From Polaromonas sp. (lineage in GTDB: Bacteria; Pseudomonadota; Gammaproteobacteria; Burkholderiales; Burkholderiaceae_C), in NCBI RefSeq assembly GCF_018780625.1, contig NZ_JADMJK010000074.1, positions 1 to 60,405 of the forward strand: 60,405 nucleotides of DNA, given 5' to 3'. The notes beneath the pieces were generated by a model. That model saw only the letters and a list, made by a program, of their open reading frames with translations. It did no database searches and was not told the origin of the DNA. Position numbers and translations under genes: made by a program. How positions within the stretch are numbered: position 1 is the first letter of the stretch; the number at the start of each line of letters is the position of its first letter. Positions 1-9,122 of this stretch are shown here, piece by piece.

Positions 1-463
1 CGGGCGACGCGTAAATGTTGTCCACCGGGATGTCAAAAAATCCCTGAATCTGGTCAGCATGCAGATCCATGGTCAGGATGCGCGTGACGCCAACGGCCTG
101 CAGCATGTTGGCCACCACCTTGGCGGTGATGGGGACGCGCGCCGAACGCGGCCGGCGGTCTTGCCGGGCATAGCCAAAATAGGGGATCACGGCGGCAATC
201 TGGTCGGCCGATGAGCGCTTGAGCGCGTCCACCATGATCAGCAGTTCCATCAGGTTGTCGTTGGTCGGCGCGCAGGTGGACTGCACCACGAACACGTCAC
301 GCGCCCGGACGTTTTGCTGAATTTCAACGGTGACTTCACCATCTGAAAAACGGCCCACATGGGCGGCGCCCAGTGAAATACCCAGGTGCTGGGCGATCTC
401 TTGGGCCATGCTCGGATTGGCATTGCCGGTGAAAACCATGAAGTCGGGATGGTGCGTTTGCAT
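1..463 (-). CDS. prs: Ribose-phosphate pyrophosphokinase, N-terminal part (cut by window edge)
   Basis: Makes PRPP from ribose 5-phosphate and ATP, the entry point to purine, pyrimidine, His, Trp and NAD synthesis, in the cytosol. The visible 154 residues start [19 protein letters not shown] and contain the family landmarks [16 protein letters not shown]-type segment (here ...[16 protein letters not shown]), the substrate loop region [13 protein letters not shown] and the metal/ribose-binding [13 protein letters not shown] segment. The ATG at 461–463 is the conserved start. The gene runs off the left edge so the PRPP loop and C-terminus are not seen. It lies downstream of tRNA-Gln and ispE on the same strand, the usual Burkholderiales order (lolB–ispE–tRNA-Gln–prs). 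Confidence 0.96.
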   Translation of the reverse strand, partial: MQTHHPDFMVFTGNANPSMAQEIAQHLGISLGAAHVGRFSDGEVTVEIQQNVRARDVFVVQSTCAPTNDNLMELLIMVDALKRSSADQIAAVIPYFGYARQDRRPRSARVPITAKVVANMLQAVGVTRILTMDLHADQIQGFFDIPVDNIYASP

Positions 464-590
464 GTGGGGCCCAGCTGCTGTCGCGCTTGAAGGTGGCTGA
501 AATTTTTGCGGAATCAACATACGCACAAGAAACATACTGCAACGCGGACTTGGCAGTGAGTGCCGCTTGCGGGTGTTTCCATAAACAATC

Positions 591-640
591 AGACCCGCAC
601 TACGCGGGTCTGAAGTTCATGCAAACTCGCGTTATGCGAG
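591..640 (-). terminator. Two hairpins between tRNA-Gln and prs
   Basis: Perfect stem AGACCCGC/GCGGGTCT (591–598 with 604–611, loop ACTAC) and a second stem CTCGC/GCGAG (626–630 with 636–640). They lie just downstream of the 3' end of the leftward tRNA-Gln. There is only a weak T-run after the first stem in the direction of transcription, so this may be a processing or attenuating structure rather than a full terminator. Confidence 0.4.
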
Positions 641-650
641 CCTGAAAATT

Positions 651-727
651 TGGCAGGGGTGGAAGGAGTCGAACCTGCGAATGCCGGAATCAAAATCCGG
701 TGCCTTAACCAACTTGGCGACACCCCT
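651..727 (-). tRNA. tRNA-Gln (anticodon UUG)
   Basis: 77 bases including an encoded CCA (TGG at 651–653 on the plus strand). The reverse strand starts AGGGGTGTCGCCAAG and folds into a cloverleaf with a seven-base acceptor stem, D-loop GGTT, T-arm GGTTCGACTCC, and anticodon loop TTTTGAT giving anticodon TTG (CAA codons). Confidence 0.95.
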
Positions 728-849
728 ACACAGGACAGCTGTTGCTTGTGTAGCGCCGACTGAAACCAGCCAACACCGCTTGCCAACAACCAACCTATAA
801 ACTTTTCTCTAAATCCAAACTTGGAAGCGCAATTTCAAGAGCGGTGATT

Positions 850-1743
850 CTACCAACCGGCCAGAGGATGCGACTCCAAATTGCTGCATTTGCGAATAAT
901 CCAGTCGCTCGGGGCGTCCAAAAAATCAAGCTCATGCAGCAATGGCGCAAATACAGCACTTCCTGAGCCGGTCATTCGCCCATCAAGCTGTTGTGCTCTC
1001 AGCCAATCAAGTGATTGGTCAATCTGCGGACACATCTGTTGGGCGACCGGCTGCAAGTCGTTGTGGCCGAATTTAAAAATCTGACCGTTTGCATTTGCAG
1101 CGTAGCCTTGAATTCTAGCAGTTTCTGTATCGCGTTTTAGCCCTGGTGCCCCAAAAATCTCTGGTGTCGACAGCCCGGCGGGTGTTTTAACCACCAAAAA
1201 GCGGGCTGGCGGCAGCGTGAGGGGGGTAATTTTCTCGCCAATTCCTTCTACCCAGGCGTGTCCTCCCGACAGGAAAAACGGTACGTCTGCGCCCAGCGAC
1301 AGGGCGATGGCGCGCAACTCGTCGGGTGGCAGGCGTACGCCCCAGAGGCGTTGCAGTGCCAGCAGGCAACTCGCTGCGTCGGATGACCCGCCGCCCATGC
1401 CCGCCTGCGACGGGATGCGCTTTTCAAGACCGATATGTACGCCCAAGGGGGTGCCGGTGGCTGCTTGCAAGGCCTTGGCCGCCCGCACGCTGAGGTCTTC
1501 CCCGGGCAGCGCTTGCGCCGCGGTGTCGCCGAGGTCGGCCCGGCTGATGCGCCCGTCATGGCGCAGTTCAAAGTGCAGCGTATCGCACCAGTCGATCAGC
1601 ATGAAGACCGACTGGATCAAATGGTAGCCATCGGGCCGGCGCCCTGTAATGTGCAAAAACAGGTTGAGCTTGGCGGGCGCCGGTACGTCGTACAGGGCTT
1701 TCAGGGGCCGGAGAACAGGTGATGAAAGGGCGGGGCTGCGCAT
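850..1743 (-). CDS. ispE: 4-diphosphocytidyl-2-C-methyl-D-erythritol kinase
   Basis: GHMP-family kinase that phosphorylates CDP-ME in the non-mevalonate isoprenoid pathway. The 297-residue product shows PAPAKLNLFLHITGRRPDGYH near the N-terminus (substrate-binding motif 1, Lys and Asn present), the ATP-binding glycine-rich motif IPSQAGMGGGSSDAA around residue 110 and the C-terminal GRMTGSGSAVFA motif. Length matches the family (about 280–300). The ATG at 1741–1743 gives a short extension before the conserved AKLNL block; a start a few codons later is possible. Follows lolB with a 9-base gap, so the two are probably cotranscribed. Confidence 0.96.
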   Translation of the reverse strand: MRSPALSSPVLRPLKALYDVPAPAKLNLFLHITGRRPDGYHLIQSVFMLIDWCDTLHFELRHDGRISRADLGDTAAQALPGEDLSVRAAKALQAATGTPLGVHIGLEKRIPSQAGMGGGSSDAASCLLALQRLWGVRLPPDELRAIALSLGADVPFFLSGGHAWVEGIGEKITPLTLPPARFLVVKTPAGLSTPEIFGAPGLKRDTETARIQGYAANANGQIFKFGHNDLQPVAQQMCPQIDQSLDWLRAQQLDGRMTGSGSAVFAPLLHELDFLDAPSDWIIRKCSNLESHPLAGW

Positions 1744-1752
1744 GCTCTAAAT

Positions 1753-2265
1753 TTACTGATCCAGTATGACGCGAAGCTCGGCCTGCGGCGCAGGTTGTGC
1801 GCGTCTGGCCAGGATTCGGCCTTCGCTGTGCCTGGACAGGTCGGCCGACCAGCCGCTCACGTTGGCGTTATCGCCCTGTAGCCAGGCGAAAAGCGCACCC
1901 AGCGGAATAGCTGCGCCGGTGGCTTGCGCCATCAGTGCATCGACCGATGAAAAGCGCTGGGTCTGCTGGCTACCCGAGTCAAGCGTGGCTTCAAGCGGGG
2001 TCCAGCGCAAGATGCCCAGCACATTGCCCAGGGGGCTGATCAGCGTCAACTCGCCCCGCTCCGGCTTGCCTTTGAGTTCAAAGCTGGCCGAAAAAGACTG
2101 CGCGGGCTCGCTCTGAACTTGCAGGCTGATGCGGCCCATCCAGAAATTATTTTTTGGATCGTTTGCGCCTGTAGTCAAAGGAGGGCGGGCACAACCAGCT
2201 ATTAAAATAGTAGCAAAAAGAAGGGTGAAAAAAAACAGCGCACGCAGGCGGGTTGAAGAAATCAA
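1753..2265 (-). CDS. lolB: Outer-membrane lipoprotein insertion factor LolB
   Basis: Receives lipoproteins from LolA and inserts them into the inner leaflet of the outer membrane. 170 residues; starts at a TTG (2263–2265) followed by a signal peptide and the lipobox LIAGC, with Cys at about residue 25, then the LolB-type beta-rich domain (FWMGRISLQVQ..., GELTLISPLGNVLGILRW, ...FSSVDALMAQATG). Short for the family but complete. Lies between the TPR gene and ispE on the same strand. The bases that encode the lipobox (2167–2214) match an interspersed repeat seen elsewhere in the window, see the repeat entry. No ATG start is available close by. Confidence 0.85.
   Translation of the reverse strand: MISSTRLRALFFFTLLFATILIAGCARPPLTTGANDPKNNFWMGRISLQVQSEPAQSFSASFELKGKPERGELTLISPLGNVLGILRWTPLEATLDSGSQQTQRFSSVDALMAQATGAAIPLGALFAWLQGDNANVSGWSADLSRHSEGRILARRAQPAPQAELRVILDQ
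2167..2214 (-). repeat. Probable copy of the 48-base interspersed repeat inside lolB
   Basis: Read on the minus strand this block begins GCTACTATTTTAATAGCTGG and ends GACTACAGGC. A gap-free hand alignment to the intergenic copy at 38781–38828 gives 30 of 48 identities, with the blocks CTACTA, AATAGCT, GCCCG and AGGC in register. It encodes the end of the LolB signal peptide, the lipobox and the first residues of the mature linker. Chance similarity under coding constraint cannot be excluded. Confidence 0.45.
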
Positions 2266-2280
2266 GGGGCAGTTACCGGG

Positions 2281-4056
2281 TTACAGTTTCACGCGAAGCC
2301 GTTTGAGTGTCTCAAGCAAGGTCTCGTTGTCAGGATTGATGAGCATGCCTTCTCTCCAGAGGGCCATTGCACGGTCTCGCTGGCCCACGGTCCAGAGCAC
2401 TTCACCAAAATGAGCAGCAATTTCTGCGTCGGGCTTGGCCTTGTAAGCGGCTTCAAAAATCCGGATGGCCTCGGCGCTATTGCCCATGCGGAATTCGACC
2501 CAGCCCAGGCTGTCCTTGATGAAGGGATCAGAGGGTGCGTATTCCAGCGATTTTTGTATCAGCGCCTTGGCCTCTGGCAAACGGATGTTGCGATCTGCCA
2601 GCGAATAGCCAAGGGCATTGTGCGCGTGGTGGTGGTCGGGCTTGTACTTGATGACCTCGCGCAGCAGCCGCTCCATGTCATCCAGGCGCCCCAGTTTTTC
2701 TGCCATCATGGACTGGTCGTAGAGCAGGTCTGTGTCATTGGGCGTGGCCGCGAGGGCCTTCGCGAGCAGGTCGTAGGCCAGCTGGTACTGCTTGAATTCC
2801 CTGAGCAGGCCAATTTCGGCGTTCAGTTTGAGCCGCGCATCTTCGGGGCTGCGTTCCGGCAGTTGGCGAATCAGCTGGCGGCCTTGTTCCAGCTTGCCTT
2901 GACGCGCCAAAATGGATGCCCGCCGTGTTTGTGCTTGCGCAAGGGCTGACGAATTCTCGATCTTGTTCAGCCAGTTTTCGGCGGCGGCGTAGTCCTTGCG
3001 CGTTTCGGCAATCTGTGACAGCGTGAGGTAGGCCTGAGCCAGGCCGCGCTTGTTTTCTTCCTCCTGTGGTGCCTGTTGGTTGACCAGGGCGATGTAGCGC
3101 TCCAGCGAAGTCTGTGCCAGCGCGGGCTGGTTGTCCTGCAACTGCAGGGAGCCCAGAACCAGCCAGCTTTCCGGGAAATCGGGTTTTTCACGTGTCACGA
3201 TCTGCAACTGGGCGGCCGCTTCGGCGTAGCGCTGCTGGTCCAGCAGGGCGCGCGCGTAAGCCATGCGCAATTCAGGCCGGGCCCCAGGGGTGCTTTCCAG
3301 GTGCTTGCGCACCAGGCTTTCCGCTTCGGGCAGCTTCGGGTCCATGGTTTCCAGCGCGACCAGCACGGGGCCTTCTGCTTGTGGATCAGCCGCCTGACCG
3401 CGTTTTGCTGCAGCGAGCGCGCCCTCCAGGTCGCCCGCCAGCCCGCGCATGCGTCCCACGGCGGTCCATGCCGCGCTGGCGGTTGATGGGCTCTTCAGGT
3501 AGTCGGCCAACGCTTGCTCGACCACGGTGCTGGCCAGCTTTTTGTCACTGACGCGTGCATAGGCCCGCGGCACCGCCGCCAGAGCCAGCGGTCGCTCGAC
3601 ATCCGGTGCCAGTCCAATTTCCTGCTTTAGCGGCTCAATGGTGTCAGTGATGCGGTTCAGGGCAATCAGGATTTGCAGCACGTAACGGTTGGCTTCGCGT
3701 GAAGCAGGCTGCGCCTGCTTCCAGGCCATTGCGGCCTGCAGCGATGCCTCGCCAGAGCGCGACTGCAGCGCTATGTCGGTCGCCCGTTTGTAAAGCTGGG
3801 GGTCGCCGGTTTTTCGGGCCGCATCCAGCATCAGGGCAAAGCTCGCGGCGGGCTCCTCTTCTTGCAGGGTGATCTCGCCCAGCAGCAATTGGTAGAAAAG
3901 TGCGCTGTCGAGTCCCGAGGACGGGGCTGCCGCCAGCGCGGCCTCTGCCTCGGCGAGCCCGGATGGCGCAGCCGGCTCTGGTGCAGCAGTCTGTGCCAAA
4001 ACCAAGGGGGCGACAAGCCACAGGTAGCCAAATGCAAGGCCAAGTTTTTTCTTCAT
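2281..4056 (-). CDS. TPR-repeat protein, exported
   Basis: 591 residues with an N-terminal signal peptide (MKKKLGLAFGYLWLVAPLVLA, cleavage after AQTA likely) and then tetratricopeptide repeats through most of the chain, best seen near the C-terminus (HNALGYSLADRNIRLPEA, DPFIKDSLGWVEFRMGNSAE, AAHFGEVLWTVGQRDRA). The last two resemble the PF13432/TPR tail found in a betaproteobacterial protein family encoded beside lolB. Probably a periplasmic scaffold; the partner is unknown, and a link to lipoprotein or outer-membrane assembly is inference from the neighbour lolB, 15 bases downstream. ATG at 4054–4056. Confidence 0.85.
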   Translation of the reverse strand: MKKKLGLAFGYLWLVAPLVLAQTAAPEPAAPSGLAEAEAALAAAPSSGLDSALFYQLLLGEITLQEEEPAASFALMLDAARKTGDPQLYKRATDIALQSRSGEASLQAAMAWKQAQPASREANRYVLQILIALNRITDTIEPLKQEIGLAPDVERPLALAAVPRAYARVSDKKLASTVVEQALADYLKSPSTASAAWTAVGRMRGLAGDLEGALAAAKRGQAADPQAEGPVLVALETMDPKLPEAESLVRKHLESTPGARPELRMAYARALLDQQRYAEAAAQLQIVTREKPDFPESWLVLGSLQLQDNQPALAQTSLERYIALVNQQAPQEEENKRGLAQAYLTLSQIAETRKDYAAAENWLNKIENSSALAQAQTRRASILARQGKLEQGRQLIRQLPERSPEDARLKLNAEIGLLREFKQYQLAYDLLAKALAATPNDTDLLYDQSMMAEKLGRLDDMERLLREVIKYKPDHHHAHNALGYSLADRNIRLPEAKALIQKSLEYAPSDPFIKDSLGWVEFRMGNSAEAIRIFEAAYKAKPDAEIAAHFGEVLWTVGQRDRAMALWREGMLINPDNETLLETLKRLRVKL

Positions 4057-4165
4057 CGGGCCATGATAATTGAAGCTCCGGCGGCGTGCTTTTCACCATG
4101 GTCTTTCAAGACTTACCTTGCGCTGCGGTCCTGTGCCGATGTTTGTTGACCCAAATCATGATCCT

Positions 4166-4981
4166 ATGCCTGAACTGCCCGAAGTAGAAGTCACCCGCCT
4201 GAGCTTTGCAGGCCGCATTGCTGGCGCCCGCATCGAGGCGGTGTCCCTGGGCAAACCCTTGCGCTGGCCGCTGGGCTGCCAGGTTCAGCAGCTCGAAGGC
4301 CAATGCGTGCTGGGCGTGCGTCGCCGCGGCAAATATTTGCTGATTGATCTGAGTGGCGGCTTGTTGTTGATGCACCTGGGCATGTCCGGCAGCGTCAGCT
4401 TTGGCGCGGGCCTGCCCGCTCCGGGCAAGCATGACCACTTTGAAATGGTGACCAGCCTGGGCACCTTGCGCCTGAACGACCCGCGTCGCTTTGGCGCGGT
4501 GGTGTACGCCAGCGGTGAAGGTGACCCCATAGCGCACAAGCTGCTGGGCCGGCTGGGTGTGGAGCCGCTCAGCGAGGCTTTCAATGCCATTGAATTCCAC
4601 CAGGCCCTGCAGCGCAGGCAGACGGCCATCAAGCAGGTTCTGCTGGGTGGGGAGGCGGTAGTGGGCGTAGGCAATATCTACGCGTCCGAGGTATTGTTTT
4701 TGGCCCGTATCCGTCCCACCACCAGGGCGGCTCGTATCAGCAAGCCGCGTGCTGCGCTGCTTCATCGTGCGATCCAGAACGTATTGACAGAGGCCGTGAA
4801 AAAAGGAGGCAGCACGCTGAAGGACTTTTCGAACGCCCAGGGCGAGGCGGGTCATTTCCAGCTTGATGCCATGGTCTATGACCGTGCTGGCCAGCCCTGC
4901 CGGGTATGCATGACGCCGATCAAGAGCATGCGTCAGGGCCAGCGATCCACCTTTTACTGCAGTCATTGCCAAAAGCCGTGA
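4166..4981 (+). CDS. mutM: Formamidopyrimidine-DNA glycosylase (MutM/Fpg)
   Basis: Removes 8-oxoguanine and other oxidised purines from DNA and nicks the abasic site. 271 residues. The start is fixed by the motif MPELPEVE: Pro2 is the catalytic nucleophile after Met removal and Glu3 the acid, so the ATG at 4166 must be used although the frame is open 96 bases upstream. The zinc finger CRVC...CSHC closes the protein, and the helix-two-turns-helix segment [16 protein letters not shown] is present. Followed by the dynamin-like gene and mutY, so two glycosylases of the GO repair system flank one GTPase. Confidence 0.97.
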   Translation: MPELPEVEVTRLSFAGRIAGARIEAVSLGKPLRWPLGCQVQQLEGQCVLGVRRRGKYLLIDLSGGLLLMHLGMSGSVSFGAGLPAPGKHDHFEMVTSLGTLRLNDPRRFGAVVYASGEGDPIAHKLLGRLGVEPLSEAFNAIEFHQALQRRQTAIKQVLLGGEAVVGVGNIYASEVLFLARIRPTTRAARISKPRAALLHRAIQNVLTEAVKKGGSTLKDFSNAQGEAGHFQLDAMVYDRAGQPCRVCMTPIKSMRQGQRSTFYCSHCQKP

Positions 4982-5049
4982 GTGCGCCTCTCGCCCTGGC
5001 AGCCCTTGCTCTGGGCGGAGGCAATGCTATATTGGACAAGGAAATTTTT

Positions 5050-7041
5050 ATGGACAGACCGATGTCTTTTAACGAACAGTTCGATCATTATGGCGAATGG
5101 CGGCGGGAATTCGCGCTTCAGCTAAAACGGCTCTCCCAATGGATGAAAGACCATAGCCTGCTTGACGCGGCGGTCGAGGAGCGTTTGCTGCGACTGGAGT
5201 TGCAGGTGCGTTCCGACAAGATCATGGTGGCTTTTGTGGCGGAGTTTTCGCGCGGCAAGTCCGAGTTGATCAATGCCCTCTTTTTTGCAGGGTACGGCCG
5301 CCGCATCATGCCCGCGAGCGCTGGCCGAACCACGATGTGCCCGACTGAACTGGGTTACGACGCCGATGTGCCGCCTTGTCTGCGCCTTTTGCCCCTGGAA
5401 ACGCGTTTGCAGACACAGGCGCTCATGGAGTGGCGTAACGTGCCCGAAAAGTGGACGCGCGTTGACCTGGACGTGAACGACCCGGCCCAGTTGGCCCAGG
5501 CACTGGAGAAAGTGGCTGAAGTCATCCATGTCAGCCAGGACGATGCCCGGGCCTTAGGGCTCTGGCACGATGACAGTCCGCAAGACAACCCGCCGGTCAG
5601 GGCCAATGGCCTGGTTGAAGTGCCTAAATGGCGTCATGCGCTGATCAACATTGCACATCCCCTGCTCAAGCAGGGGCTGGTCATTCTTGACACGCCAGGC
5701 CTGAACGCCATTGGTGCCGAGCCTGAACTGACGGTCAGTCTGATTCCCCAGGCGCATGCGGTGGTATTCATACTGGCGGCCGATACCGGAGTGACCAAGT
5801 CAGACCTTTCCATTTGGCGTGAACATCTGGTCACCGAAGGGGGGGGGACTGAGACACGTCTGGTGGTACTGAACAAGATCGATACGCTGTGGGACGCGCT
5901 GAGCACGCCCGAACAGGTGCAGGCGCAAATTGACAAGCAGATTGCCACGTCGGCCGAGACTCTGGGCTTGCCTTGCGAGCAGGTGATTGCAGTTTCAGCG
6001 CAAAAAGGGCTGGTCGCTAAAGTCACCGGGGATCAGGCCCTGTTGCAGGCCAGCCAGCTACCAGCGCTTGAACTGGCGCTGGGCAAGGGTCTGATGGGAC
6101 AGCGCCAGGATATTTTGCGTTCGGCCGTGGCGGCCAGTATCCATGCGCTAAAAATCGAAGCTGGGAGAGCCATCAACATGCGCAGGCGGGATCTTGCCGA
6201 GCAGTTGCTGGAGTTGCGCAGCCTGAGGGGGAAAAATATTTCGGTCATCAGGCATATGCGCAGCCGCATTGAGCAGGAGAAGGCCGAATTCGACGCCAGT
6301 GGCACCAGAATATTTGCAGTGCGCTCGATCCACTTCAAGCTGTTGCGAGAAGTCATCGATCTGCTCAGTACGCCCACGCTCAAGGCCGAACTGGCGGAAC
6401 TGACCCGCGCACTCAAACAGCCAGGAATCAAACTGGGCGTGAAGAAAGCCTACGGCCAGACTTTTGTGTACCTGCGTGAAGGGCTGCAGAAGTCTCAAGC
6501 CCTTTGTGGTGAGATCCACGCGATGCTGGCCTCGTCCTTTCGCGAACTCAATGCGGAGTTTGGCTTTTCGCTGCAGGCGCCGGTGCAGCCGGATCTGGCA
6601 CGCTATGCGCGTGACCTGGAATTGATAGAGCAAAGCCACCTGCGGTATCTCGGGGTTGGCAATTTAATGAAACTTTCCCGAGCGGACTTCTGCGAACGGC
6701 TGATGCGTGCCCTGGCTACCCGCCTGCGAGTGGTGTACGAGTCCGCGCTGGGCGAGGTGGAACTCTGGAACAAGTCGGCAGCTTCTCAACTGGACGTGCA
6801 ATTAAGGGAGCGGCGACGCAATTTCGGACGCCGTCTTGACGCCATTGAGCGTATTGGGCAGGCGGCCTCCGGCCTTGATGACCGGATTTACGAAATTGAT
6901 GACCAAGAGCAAGTTCTAAATGAACTGGATGCCAAATTGGCGGCGTTGACGTCGCTCCTGACAAGCGCGCCACTCCCCTTTGCAGCGCACAGTGCGACTG
7001 CCCCAGCCCCGGTCCGAGCGGCCATACCAGAGGCTGCGTGA
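5050..7041 (+). CDS. Dynamin-like GTPase
   Basis: 663 residues. GTPase motifs in order: G1 AEFSRGKSELINAL (GKS at residues 69–71), G2 Thr in the AGRTTMCPTE segment, G3 DTPGLN, G4 NKID, followed by long alpha-helical regions rich in Glu/Arg/Leu, as in bacterial dynamin-like proteins. No transmembrane segment is obvious, so membrane or partner binding would be through the helical stalk. ATG 5050 follows a GACAAGGAA ribosome site; the frame is open further upstream into mutM but that part has no family similarity. Its stop overlaps the mutY start (GTGA), indicating translational coupling. The substrate is unknown; a role in repair is suggested only by position. Confidence 0.85.
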   Translation: MDRPMSFNEQFDHYGEWRREFALQLKRLSQWMKDHSLLDAAVEERLLRLELQVRSDKIMVAFVAEFSRGKSELINALFFAGYGRRIMPASAGRTTMCPTELGYDADVPPCLRLLPLETRLQTQALMEWRNVPEKWTRVDLDVNDPAQLAQALEKVAEVIHVSQDDARALGLWHDDSPQDNPPVRANGLVEVPKWRHALINIAHPLLKQGLVILDTPGLNAIGAEPELTVSLIPQAHAVVFILAADTGVTKSDLSIWREHLVTEGGGTETRLVVLNKIDTLWDALSTPEQVQAQIDKQIATSAETLGLPCEQVIAVSAQKGLVAKVTGDQALLQASQLPALELALGKGLMGQRQDILRSAVAASIHALKIEAGRAINMRRRDLAEQLLELRSLRGKNISVIRHMRSRIEQEKAEFDASGTRIFAVRSIHFKLLREVIDLLSTPTLKAELAELTRALKQPGIKLGVKKAYGQTFVYLREGLQKSQALCGEIHAMLASSFRELNAEFGFSLQAPVQPDLARYARDLELIEQSHLRYLGVGNLMKLSRADFCERLMRALATRLRVVYESALGEVELWNKSAASQLDVQLRERRRNFGRRLDAIERIGQAASGLDDRIYEIDDQEQVLNELDAKLAALTSLLTSAPLPFAAHSATAPAPVRAAIPEAA

Positions 7042-8204
7042 TTTTGGCATTTTCCAGCCCCGCACCAGTCGACCTTGCACAGAACGACCAGCCCGCATTG
7101 CGGGGAGGTCGGCAGCCCGCGATACAGCCAAGTGATCTCTCCGCTTTTTCAAGCGAAGTAGCAAGCTGGCAAAAGACGCACGGGCGTCACACGCTGCCTT
7201 GGCAAAACACGCGCGACCCCTACCGTGTCTGGTTGTCTGAAATCATGCTTCAACAGACCCAGGTTGCCGCTGTCCTTGATTACTACGCCCGGTTTTTGCA
7301 GCGATTTCCCACCGTGAGCGACCTTGCAGCGGCAGGACAAGACGAGGTGATGGCCTTGTGGAGTGGTCTGGGTTATTACAGCCGTGCACGCAACCTGCAT
7401 CGCTGCGCACAAGACGTGATGGCGCTGCACGCAGGGCAGTTTCCCCCTACGGCGCAACAGCTTCAATCTTTGCCAGGTATCGGGCGCTCAACGGCCGCGG
7501 CCATTGCATCCTTTTGTTTTGGAGAACGCGTTGCCATTCTGGACGGCAACGCCAAGCGCGTTCTTGCGCGGGTGATTGGCTTTTCTGATGACCTGGCGCA
7601 TGGCGCCAATGAGCGTGCGCTCTGGGACCTGGCGACAGGCCTGTTGCCAGACCAGCACCAGGATTTGCTGCAAACCATGCCGCGTTATACGCAGGGCCTG
7701 ATGGACCTGGGGGCGACCATCTGTCTGCTCCGGCAGCCGCAGTGTCTGTTGTGCCCGGTACAAAAACTGTGCCGCGGCTTCGCAACAGGAGAGCCCGGCA
7801 ACTATCCTGTCAAGACACGAAAACTCAAGCGCAGCGCGCAGGCGCTGAGCCTGCTGTGGGCGCGAAAGCCAGACGGCGCGGTGTGGCTTGAAAAGCGTCC
7901 CGCGTCCGGAATCTGGGGCGGACTCTACTGCCTGCCGGTGTTCGAGAGCGATGATCTCCTCAAAGCGCATCTTCCCCCACCTCTGCATGCCCGACTAGAA
8001 GCGCTGCCTCATTTTGTTCATGTGCTGACGCACAAGGATTTGCACCTGTCGCCGTGGGTGGCAGGCTTTACGCCCGGTCAGGCCATGCCGAAGGCCACCT
8101 CCCCGGATGGCGCAGCGGGTGCGTGGTTTGGCCCGCTTGCCTGGCCGGGCTTGGGCTTGCCAGCACCCATTCGCAAGCTGCTGGCGCAGGACACCTGTAT
8201 TTGA
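7038..8204 (+). CDS. mutY: A/G-specific adenine glycosylase MutY
   Basis: Excises adenine mispaired with 8-oxoguanine. 388 residues. Visible: HTLPWQ and SEIMLQQTQV (substrate pocket), helix-hairpin-helix LPGIGRSTAAAI followed by the catalytic Asp in ILDGNAKRV, the 4Fe-4S loop C-x6-C-x2-C-x5-C (CLLRQPQCLLCPVQKLC) and a C-terminal NUDIX-like 8-oxoG recognition domain. The listed GTG start (7038) overlaps the upstream stop by four bases; the first 35 residues before VASWQKTHG are not conserved, so a later start is possible. Confidence 0.95.
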   Translation: MILAFSSPAPVDLAQNDQPALRGGRQPAIQPSDLSAFSSEVASWQKTHGRHTLPWQNTRDPYRVWLSEIMLQQTQVAAVLDYYARFLQRFPTVSDLAAAGQDEVMALWSGLGYYSRARNLHRCAQDVMALHAGQFPPTAQQLQSLPGIGRSTAAAIASFCFGERVAILDGNAKRVLARVIGFSDDLAHGANERALWDLATGLLPDQHQDLLQTMPRYTQGLMDLGATICLLRQPQCLLCPVQKLCRGFATGEPGNYPVKTRKLKRSAQALSLLWARKPDGAVWLEKRPASGIWGGLYCLPVFESDDLLKAHLPPPLHARLEALPHFVHVLTHKDLHLSPWVAGFTPGQAMPKATSPDGAAGAWFGPLAWPGLGLPAPIRKLLAQDTCI

Positions 8205-8212
8205 TGCTGGCG

Positions 8213-8244
8213 GCGACTAAATAGTCGCGGTTAGTCGGTTAGTC
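8213..8244. terminator. Hairpin and tandem octamer between convergent mutY and rapZ
   Basis: Perfect 16-base palindrome GCGACTAAATAGTCGC (8213–8228) directly followed by two copies of GGTTAGTC (8229–8236 and 8237–8244). It occupies nearly all of the 42-base gap between two convergent genes, so a bidirectional transcription stop is plausible, although no T-run follows the stem on either side. Confidence 0.4.
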
Positions 8245-8246
8245 GA

Positions 8247-9122
8247 TCAGCGGGCATCGAGTTCGCGGTGCCGTTTCAGCGTGTGCCAATGCGGGCTGAA
8301 TGCAGTAGCCAGCTTTTCTGCAAGATAGACCGAGCGGTGCTGGCCCCCCGTGCAGCCAATGGCCACGGTAACATAGCTGCGGTGGTCGCGTACCAGCGCT
8401 TTCAACCAATGGCTCAGGAACTGTTCAACGTGGGTAAACATGTCACCCACTTCTGACTGAGCCTCCAGATAGTCCACAACCGCTTGATCCCGTCCGGTCT
8501 TGTCGCGCAGGTCGGGCTCGTAATGCGGGTTGGGAAGCATCCGTACGTCAAACACATAGTCTGCATCCAGTGGCACCCCGCGCTTGAACGCGAATGACTC
8601 GAACACCAGCGTCAGCTGGGTGGGCGGTGCCTCGATCAATGACTTGACATAGCCCTGCAACTGGGAAGGACGGATCATGCTCGTGTCGAGTACGTGGGCC
8701 TGCTCGCGCATGTCGCCAAGCAGTTCGCGCTCCAGTTCGATGGCGTCAACCAGTGCCCTGTGCTGGTCGGTGGCGTTGGGACGCGACAGAGGATGAAGCC
8801 GACGGGTTTCCGAGAATCGTCGCACCAGCGTCTCGGTGTTGGCATCCAGAAAGAGCGAGTGCACGGTGACGCCTTGCTCCTCCAGTAGTCGAAGCTGCCG
8901 CAGTTGCTGGGGTACAAGCGGCAGCGAAGTGGCGCTCCGAACGTCGATCGCAATCGCCACCTTGCGGGCGCCATCTTTTTGTTCCAGCGCAATAAAAGGC
9001 ATCAGCAACTCGGGTGGCAGATTGTCCACACAGTAATAGCCGGCATCTTCCAGCGCATGCAGGGCCACGGATTTTCCGGAGCCCGACATGCCGGTAATCA
9101 GCACCATTTTCAAATCCGTCAT
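8247..9122 (-). CDS. rapZ: RNase adapter protein RapZ
   Basis: Nucleotide-binding protein that in enterobacteria binds GlmZ-type sRNA and recruits RNase E; in other proteobacteria its target is often not known. 291 residues, usual length. Walker A GMSGSGKS near the N-terminus, the conserved [12 protein letters not shown] segment, [19 protein letters not shown], and the C-terminal RNA-binding signature [16 protein letters not shown]. Start ATG overlaps the recN stop (TGATG), so it is translationally coupled to recN. No glmZ-like sRNA is visible in the window. Confidence 0.94.
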   Translation of the reverse strand: MTDLKMVLITGMSGSGKSVALHALEDAGYYCVDNLPPELLMPFIALEQKDGARKVAIAIDVRSATSLPLVPQQLRQLRLLEEQGVTVHSLFLDANTETLVRRFSETRRLHPLSRPNATDQHRALVDAIELERELLGDMREQAHVLDTSMIRPSQLQGYVKSLIEAPPTQLTLVFESFAFKRGVPLDADYVFDVRMLPNPHYEPDLRDKTGRDQAVVDYLEAQSEVGDMFTHVEQFLSHWLKALVRDHRSYVTVAIGCTGGQHRSVYLAEKLATAFSPHWHTLKRHRELDAR

